This document shows positions 56,582 through 64,000 of a DNA stretch of 64,000 nt, piece by piece. The stretch lies in NCBI RefSeq assembly GCF_918797505.1, contig NC_092794.1, positions 31,920,122-31,984,121 on the forward strand, written 5' to 3'. A model generated the notes under the pieces. It was given only the letters and a program-made list of their open reading frames with translations. It did no database searches and had not been told where the DNA came from. A program made the position numbers and the translations under genes. This DNA comes from Bemisia tabaci (Eukaryota; Arthropoda; Insecta; Hemiptera; Aleyrodidae). Numbering within the stretch: position 1 is the stretch's first letter; every line of letters starts with the position of its first letter.

Positions 56582-56849
56582 AGTGAACACTCTAATTTTT
56601 ATGAACCTAAGTCCTCCGGGTGTTCAACAGTTGTAATAACAATATTAGATAATGGCAGCTGAAAACTCTGTGACACGGAACCTAATAGGAGATGATGATT
56701 GAAAGTATCGCAAGTTTTTATGAGGTCTGTTCGATTAAAAACCGTATTTTGGTTATAACTAGTCCACCGTGCGTCCAAATTGAGTTTTCTGGGACTTTTT
56801 TAAAAGCTGATAATATATTGAAAAACACAACGTTCACAGAATTAAATCA

Positions 56850-57619
56850 CAGTGGATATGGGATTTAACGACTTTGAAGGGACCGGCCTTATTCGGTCGT
56901 TATAGCCGATAGTCGTTATAACCGATAGTGGAATGGTTACGCATGTATGTACCTTATGTTAAAGAACAAGGCTGTGCTGTAGGTGGGATTCCAGGGCCCG
57001 GTGAATTCTGCTGCTGATTCATTATCTCTTCAGTAACACCTTCGTTTATTAGCTTTATCTAATTTTATTTGAATTGAATTTTTATTTCATTCATTTTTTT
57101 TTTGTTTCTTTTTTCTAGGACTAATTTTAATTAAAACTCTTTGTTTGAATTTGTAAATACAATGTATGTTATAATATTGAGATTACATGCCCTACACACT
57201 ATATTATTTTTATTTGAACTGAATATTTATTTCATTCATTTTTTTTATTTTATTTTTTTATTCTAGGACTAATTTTAATTGAAACACTTTGTTTGAATTT
57301 GTAAATACAATGTTTACTTTGAACAAGAAACGAAAGCGTAAACATTCCACTCTTGCTTATCCTTTTTCGGGCGCGCAATAATCTGAAAGACATTCCAATG
57401 AAATCTCACTGCACCTCCCTCAGGTTGTTATAACCGATCACCACATCTCTTGGGACGCGAAAACTCTGTCGCTATGACCGATGTATCGATATATGCGATG
57501 TCAGTATAACCGATACACAAATACATTGAATGAATGGAATTTCAGCCGGGACCGACCAGTTTACGTCGTTATGCCCAATATGTCGTTATAACCGATGTCG
57601 TTATATCCGATATCCACTG
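56850..57619. mobile_element. TIR element with GTCGTTATAACCGAT repeats, 770 bp
   Basis: CAGTGGATATGGGATTTAAC at the left mirrors GTTATATCCGATATCCACTG at the right. The motif GTCGTTATAACCGAT and variants recurs at least six times near both ends. A duplicated inner segment (57058-57165 and 57202-57312) lies between. No clear TSD. Confidence 0.7.
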
Positions 57620-58690
57620 CATTTCAATCAGTGATTGTATTTAGTGATTAGTGTATTTGGCAATGGGTTGAAAACAAGTAAGTCAGTTGTGTTTTGTGAT
57701 TATCATCATTAGCTCACTTTTAGAGCAGAGGTGCAACATTACATTTTTTCAACTATTATTATTATAACAATGTATCACGTAGAGCACGTAAAATGTTTGC
57801 AGATTAAGGCCTGAATTTTGGGCTTAGAGTTCCTGGTTTTTGCATCCCTTTGTCAATGCATCGAATCATAGGGAGTTTTGTCACTTGAAACGCATTAATG
57901 TCCTGCTCTATCCTTCGTATTCATTCGACCTTGCGACTGCGGTCTTTTTTCTATTTCAAGATTTAAATCAGTGATAAAAGGTCGTCGATTTTAGCCAGTG
58001 GCAGAAAGTCAGGAAAATATTTCTCCGGGATCTGCGCGCAGTCAAACCGGAGGAGTTTCAGTCGTGTGTTGCCAAATTGAAACGGCGCGGAGTTGGCAGA
58101 AATGCATCCAGGTCGGAGGTTACTATTATGGAGGAGATAGGCCAAGGTGCCAGAGTTTTAGGTAATTACTTTGTGACCAAGTGTAATCAACATTTTCTTT
58201 GTAAAATATTTTTTAAAAAAATGTTGGCGAACTCAAATGTTATCTCTCTTTGAAGAAGTATATAGATATCGCAGAATACTCCAGACTTGCTTGTATTTAA
58301 CATGTCACCAAAAAGTGCACAAATAGAACTAATATAATTTTGTGAATGTAGTGTTCTTCAGTATGTTATCACATTTTAAGAAAGTTCAAGAAGACCTAAT
58401 CTGGACGCGCATTGGACTAGTTATTAGCAACATCTGTTCTCCAATCCAACAGACCTCGTAAATATCAGAAGTTGTTCAAACTACCACTTTTAACATGTGT
58501 TCCTTATCATCCTATGGTTGCTGCTGTTTTTCAGGAAATTTTTTTGTTAGTTAAGCGTAGTTTAGTATCGTAGTTAGGATCGTGTCCGTGGGCTTCATTA
58601 CAAACTGAATGTACTTCACAAATTGATCCGGCTAACAGCACCAATTCAATGTTGAATCATGATTAAATCACGAAACGTTACTACCTCTCT
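57620..58690 (+). other. No firm gene; one candidate exon
   Basis: About 57995-58155 follows GTCGATTTTAG and one frame reads QWQKVRKIFLRDLRAVKPEEF...SEVTIMEEIGQ with compositional bias unlike its AT-rich neighbours. The WQKVRKIFLRDL piece resembles part of an MADF-type DNA-binding domain, but it is too short to be sure. The rest is AT-rich. Confidence 0.35.
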
Positions 58691-61210
58691 CAGAGAGGAC
58701 TGACTCTGGTCTGCGGTATTGATGCACCTCCTTCCTCGAGTTACTCCTGAAGCACCTTTCTCTGTGCTGAGGATTACTTAATGAAAAACCCACCCTGGGG
58801 TGCAAACCGAGCCCATTGGGTCTCCCGGCACCAACGCGCTTAAGCTGGTGGCGTACTATGGAGCCTCATATCATATCAGGCGTCCTCCCAGAGTAAATAT
58901 AGGCTTACCCGGAAAGAGGTTACGGACGGACTCTTATGAATCAACTTGTGGGAAAAATTATCGATACAAGCAATTTTGTAACAAGTAAAACCTGGAACTA
59001 CAAAGGAATAGCTGACAGAACCGACGATGATGCAGAATAATCAACCAAGATCGCCGGGATAACACGGAAAAGAACGCTGAAACAAATGCCACAGGTCCCA
59101 AGCCCATCACCAAGTAGCCCTGCTGATAACAGCTCAAGCACTCAGACTAGGTAAGCAAAAGAGCGAGTGAAGTGGACCACCGAAGAATATAAGGAAATAA
59201 CATGGTGCCATCCTCATATGACAGAGACCACAAGAAGCTCCAATATAAACGCCAGCTATGACTTCTAGAAAAAGAGGAACCCGACCACAGGCCATCCGCA
59301 TATGGATGCAAATAAGCTCGCCACATAAAGACGATTCATGGAAAACCAGCAAAAACTAAGTGAGACACAAACTGCAGAAATCAAAGCTGATGTATCCGTC
59401 AATCTAGCAACCCAGTCTGAACCCTACTGCAAGCATGATATGAGAGACACCGAGAACATCTCTAGCAACCAAAACTTCTCTACCACTTGGAATAATGCAG
59501 CCAACCATATTCAGAGTTCAGTGGATTGAAGATTAATACAAAGAAGTCATGAAGCCACTGGTTTATCAAGGAAAGCACAGACATCCACAACATTAAAACC
59601 TTAGAGACAACAACCTCACAATGTTCATGCCACCACAAAAGTACTACCCGACCAACATAGAATTGGAAGCACACCAGGTGTCACCAAAAACGATGAGCAT
59701 CGCCTGTCAAGACGAAACGATTCAACTATCGTAAGAAAAGCAGAACCAATGCCAGACATATCTGAAACAAACTCAGCTCTAAAAAGGAGTATACAGCCAA
59801 GAACACAAACTACAGAACCAGTACAAGACGTAACTCCTCAAGAACAGAATGCAGTGAACACACCAAAAAGAACGACGATTAAATGAAGGTTGAGAAGCGC
59901 GTGCCAAGAAGTTCTCAAAATAAGTCTGGAAGAAAGACAGCCGATGAAGAAAATCAACGGGGCAAAAAAAAAGAAAGACATCATCATGCAAACCAACAAT
60001 GATAAGTACAAGGTATACTTGAGAGCGAAGAAAATCTAGATATGTGGAAAATCAATCGCTTACTCTACCTGCAGCACTTACAATCATTGATGAGACGAAC
60101 GGCCAAAATGAAACTAAAACAAATAAGAAAGAAAGTAAACCCTTGCGGCAAAAGAGAATCAAGTTCAAAATCCAAGATCTGAGGAGGAACCTTTCAGTGC
60201 TGGCCAATTTCAGAATAACGAGTAAGGGAAAAGAATAAAAGACAACTCATAAAGTCCAATCAATCCTGGACAAATATACCATTGAAGAAGAAGAAAGCAG
60301 TATAGACAATTTGATGGAGCAACTAAAGCAACACATTCCTGTCTTTACCCTAACTATAAAAAGATACCAGAAAAGTTCAAACCAGTTCTTTCACAACAGA
60401 AGTTTCGAAACCAACTGCAAAGGCTTCCTCTGGAACATCAAAGGTGGCTTCTCCGACATCAGTGAAACCCCATAGTAGGAAGAGGTGCAAGAGTTTTAAA
60501 GAGTTTTGGAAAGGAATGTACAAAGTTCCCACTCAGCGAAATGGACAGATCTCGATGAAAATTAACTGATAACTACCATTAAAATCCCCGCAAACTGGAG
60601 AGCGCCTGGTTCAGACAAGAGATAAAGCTTCTGGTTCAAAAAAATCCCGAGAATTCGTAAGTATCTAACAGCAACAGTTGAGTACAATAAATTACTGAGC
60701 GTGAAGGAGCTCTTAGTATGGCTAGCCGAAAGGATTACATACCTGAAAGCAAAAAATAGAGGGACTGCAAATCCCATAAACTATATGCCCCTAACTTGCC
60801 TTAACATAATGTATAAAATCTACGCAGCCATAATGGTTAAACCTACAAATATCTAGGAAGTGCAAACCTGATCGCAATAGAGCTGAAAGGATGCCGAAAA
60901 GGAGCTAAAGGCTGCCTAGACCATCTTTTAATATCCAAAATCATCATTGAGGACTGCAGAAAGAACAAGAGGAACCTATCGATGGCATGGCTGGATTACC
61001 ATATAGCCCTCAACAGCATGCCCCACAGCTGGATCATCGGTGCACTGGAACTTGTGGGAGTGCACCCATAGAGTACAAAGTGCACTCAAGTAAAGTAAAC
61101 GCCTGTTAGAAAGTGATGGAGCATTGGTCAACCGACATCCAACTAAAAGGAAAAACGGATGCAATCATCACTTCCGAAGTCAAAATCAGATAATAGTCCA
61201 GTACCAATAG
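58690..61210 (+). pseudogene. Heavily mutated LINE with reverse transcriptase remnant
   Basis: Starting with an apparent 5' region containing CCGAGCCCATTGGGTCTCCC, the + strand carries a decayed ORF riddled with stops. Recognisable pieces: NQFFHNRSFETNC, NWRAPGSDK then SFWFKKIP, NPINYMPLTCLNIMYKIYA, GCRKGAKGCLDHLL, EDCRKNKRNLSMAWLDYHIALNSMPHSWI. These are RT fingers and motif A of a LINE with the PxxW...CRxGxxGxxDQLL pattern, possibly of the R2/Dong-like side; the clade is uncertain. Similarity ends near 61200, before the catalytic xADD, so the 3' half is missing. Confidence 0.75.
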
Positions 61211-61759
61211 ATCTAAAAAGGGGGGTATGAATGCAAGAAAGAGGTTAGAAGAGGTTAAAGCTGATTCTTATGTATTTTTGGTCGCTGAATCCGAATTTGA
61301 TGCTTCCCACCAAATCCGCCTTGTTCGTTACCCGGAAAAGCCGGAAAACTGCCGAAAATCACGTTTTTACGCGCTTTTCCGGGAATAAATAGCTTACTAT
61401 TCGTCGGAGCGTAAAATTAGTTATTAGCAAAGTTGTAGCCGAGTAAATTGCCGACAATATTGAAACGGACAAGTTTTCGCTAGGACTTAAATTTAAGCCA
61501 CCAGAGCCCGCGAAAGTTCGAAATGGGCCAAAAATCACGCTTTCTCGCGCTTTTCCGGCCATAACTCCCTCAATTGACTTTAAATCGAAAAAGTCAAGAG
61601 AAATGAAGTTTTAGGTAATCAAATTTTAAACAAATTTCGATGTAAAATTTTTCGGTATGATTCTCTTATCGGCCTCTAGAGCGCGCCGAAGTGCAAAAAA
61701 CCCCTAGAGGTAGGCAATTTCGTCGATTTTCTGCTCAAATGCGATGATATAAGCAGCAT
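61211..61759. other. Non-coding repeats of CGCGCTTTTCCGG type
   Basis: Two divergent copies of AAATCACG-TTT-CGCGCTTTTCCGG (about 61345-61385 and 61525-61565). The TTTCGTCGATTTTC...GCGATGATAT segment at about 61718-61752 recurs at about 63115-63150. Confidence 0.5.
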
Positions 61760-62964
61760 ATACAGGGTGTTCGAAAAGTCCCCTCCCCCCCCCTCTAACT
61801 TTTGACCTAATTGAGGTAGAGATTTGAAACTTGGAGGGTGTTCTTAGATCAAAGGGAGCTACTTTTTGACCCCCTCAAAATTTTGTGGGCCCCCCCTTGG
61901 GGGGGGGGGGGTTACGGACCCTAACTTTTTTTTTCAAATGGGAAGATCCCCTTTGTGATACCTCGTTCGAAAGAGCATAAAAAAAAAAAAATTTTCGCGC
62001 AAACCCGAAGTCATTATCTCAAACCGTTCCAAAATGGCGGCCGGTCAAAGTTCAAAATGGCCGAAAATTGGCACCTCTGCTATTTGCGCATGGATTTGCT
62101 TGAAACTCGGTATTTGGGGGTATTTTGGCACGAGAAAAACGAATTTGACGTTAGATTTTTAAAAAAAAACCCTAATTTTTCAAAATGGCCGCCGGTTTAG
62201 GCTCGAAATTTTGACAAACTAGATTTTTTGCCGATGGATTCACCTGAAATTCGGTATCAGGGGGTATTTTGACCCGAGAAGAACGGATTCGACGTTAGAT
62301 TTTTAAACAAACCCTCATTTTTCAAAATGGCCGCCGATTAAAGTTCAAAATTGTCAACAATTGGCAACCTCGACTTTTTGCCGATGGATTCCTGTTAAAT
62401 TTCAAGCTTCAGCTTCAGGATTCTCAGCTTATCGTTTTCCTCCCACCCAGATACCCCCAAACATCGAGTTTCAGGCGAATCCATCGGCAAAAAGTCGAGG
62501 TTGCCAATTGTTGACAATTTTGAACTTTAATCGGCGGCCATTTTGAAAAATGAGGGTTTGTTTAAAAATCTAACGTCGAATCCGTTCTTCTCGGGTCAAA
62601 ATACCCCCTGATACCGAATTTCAGGTGAATCCATGCGCAAATAGCAGAGGTGCCAATTTTCGGCCATTTTGAACTTTGACCGGCCGCCATTTTGGAACGG
62701 TTTGAGATAATGACTTCGGGTTTGCGCGAAAATTTTTCTTTTTTTATGCTCTTTCGAACGAGGTATCACAAAGGGGATCTTCCCATTTGAAAAAAAAAGT
62801 TAGGGTCCGTAACCCCCCCCCCCCCCAAGGGGGGGCCCCCAAAATTTTGAGGGGGTCAAAAAGTAGCTCCCTTTGATCTAAGAACACCCTCCAAGTTTCA
62901 AATCTCTACCTCAATTAGGTCAAAAGTTAGAGGGGGGGGAGGGGACTTTTCGAACACCCTGTAT
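61760..62964. mobile_element. 1.2-kb palindromic foldback element
   Basis: The ends TACAGGGTGTTCGAAAAGTC and its complement (CGAACACCCTGTA) start arms of about 540 bp that pair closely around position 62362, with a spacer of about 100 bp. Within each arm an about 140-bp unit (CCGATGGATTC, TTCGGTAT, GACGTTAGATTTTTAAA, CAAAATGGCCGCCG) repeats two to three times. C/G runs of about 12 occur in both arms. A TA duplication is possible. No ORF of substance. Confidence 0.8.
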
Positions 62965-64000
62965 GGAAAAATATTGGCGTATCATGACAGAAATGTATAT
63001 TCGATTCGCGTATCTCGTTTATTACTTGTTATAGAGCTTTTATTCCGCTCGCGACTTTGACGAATGAATCTGTAGCATTGCATGAAGAATGAAATCTGTG
63101 TACACAAGGTCGCAATTTCTTCGATTTTCTAGGTGAATGCGATGATATTAGCTAATAATGAGTCAGTTAAATCATTTTTTTTTTATTGTGTCATTCGAAA
63201 GTAGTAAGTGGCCGAAGCTTACAGTTTTTTTCCTAAATTTTTTTGATGACTGCAAACGGGAGAAAAGTTTGTTTGAAAGTGCAAAAAATTAGGGAGGCCT
63301 GGAACGGCGTTTGAACTTCGCTCTCGTAGGTTTCGCATGTACAAGTCACGATCAATATGGCAGCGGAATGCGTAGTGGAAGAATGCACGGCGGCGTCGCG
63401 TTGGCGGGTATGTTTTTGTTGGTCAATTGGAGGTTATGTCGGTTACTTTGTTTGAGATTCATATCCATTGTTCTTAATTCTCTAAGCTTTTCAATGAGAA
63501 TGCGATACAGATGTATGTAGGATATGAAACATTCACACAGAACTTACTTAACCTCAAACGAGAGATTGTGATGTCAACATCGACAGCGTGGCGGTAGTAA
63601 GCAGGTCGGCTTCGGCGCCGCCATCTTCCCGTCTATGACGCGGAGATGCGAAGATTCACGGCGGTCGGTTCAAACACGTTTTCGTGGACCCCTAAGAAGA
63701 AAGCGTTATATCCCCGCGGAGACAATTTTTCGTGAAATTTTAACATGCGCATCGTTCTTCTCGCACCGAAAACTGTAAGATTCGACTATTTGCAGGCAAA
63801 TCCCTCCCAAGCTTAACTGACTCATTCACTGAGTTAATACGCTGTAAATTCAAAATCGACATATATTTGCAAAACAGATAATTTGAGGAATTATTTTTCC
63901 TAAAATAGAGCTCCTAAACTCACCCCCCCCCCTCACCTTACTGCAAGCGCTACAGCTGCACATATACATAATATTGAATCTAGAGAACTTTCTTTCTTTT
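62965..64000. other. No gene seen to end of window
   Basis: It includes the direct repeat of 61718-61752 at about 63115-63150 and a modestly GC-rich patch at 63580-63720. No C3G exon recognised. Confidence 0.45.

Noticed and set aside
1..64000. CRISPR arrays, operons, riboswitches or other prokaryotic features
   Set aside because: Sequence is clearly eukaryotic with introns and retrotransposons. No array-like direct repeats with unique spacers exist.

Overview
This window is eukaryotic and most likely comes from an arthropod; a hemipteran-type insect is my guess from repeat content and protein similarity, not something the sequence proves. It is AT-rich with sparse coding DNA, GT/AG introns, and a very dense load of transposable elements. 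The only host gene I can support is a RapGEF1/C3G-type Rap guanine-nucleotide exchange factor on the + strand. Four short exons (25987-26168, 41856-42030, 53580-53762, 55046-55225) have perfectly compatible phases. They encode a continuous stretch from just before the REM (RasGEF_N) domain into the start of the CDC25 catalytic domain. The rest of the catalytic domain and the N-terminal part were not found, so most or all of the window may be introns of one large gene.

Layout. 1-10 kb: a terminal-inverted-repeat element, then a decayed CR1-like LINE on the - strand (about 3.28-9.24 kb). Its coiled-coil/esterase ORF1 is split by a GC-rich insertion, and the end of ORF1 is fused by deletion to the middle of the endonuclease. 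10-15.2 kb: a 231-bp tandem repeat interrupted by a 3.1-kb foldback element sitting exactly between AAA and TTT with no target-site duplication (Spy-like), itself carrying a 601-bp hAT-like MITE. 19.8-25.6 kb: an almost complete Ty1/copia element on the - strand, with 159-bp LTRs, 5-bp target duplication, tRNA-iMet-type primer site and polypurine tract. It has an extra small ORF between the 5' LTR and gag predicted to be a myristoylated single-pass membrane protein. Gag-pol is broken by a frameshift, a stop and a 753-bp insertion between TTAA sites.

26.2-41.8 kb (C3G intron): interspersed repeats, a perfect 66-bp micro-hairpin with an 8-bp target duplication, a nest of large inverted-repeat elements (30.7-38.1 kb, containing a 2.2-kb foldback element and a truncated LINE), and a Penelope-like remnant with a GIY-YIG endonuclease piece. 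42-53.6 kb (next intron): small hairpins, a tRNA-derived SINE remnant, and a 6.7-kb near-perfect palindrome with arms of about 3.16 kb ending 269 bp upstream of the next exon. 55.2-64 kb: two TIR elements, a heavily mutated LINE on the + strand, and another 1.2-kb palindrome.

The strongest leads are the extra membrane-protein ORF of the copia element, the TSD-less AAA/TTT foldback with its unfilled site preserved alongside, the 66-bp micro-element, the second foldback with an empty homologous site in the same window, and the giant intronic palindrome whose transcript would form kilobases of double-stranded RNA inside C3G.
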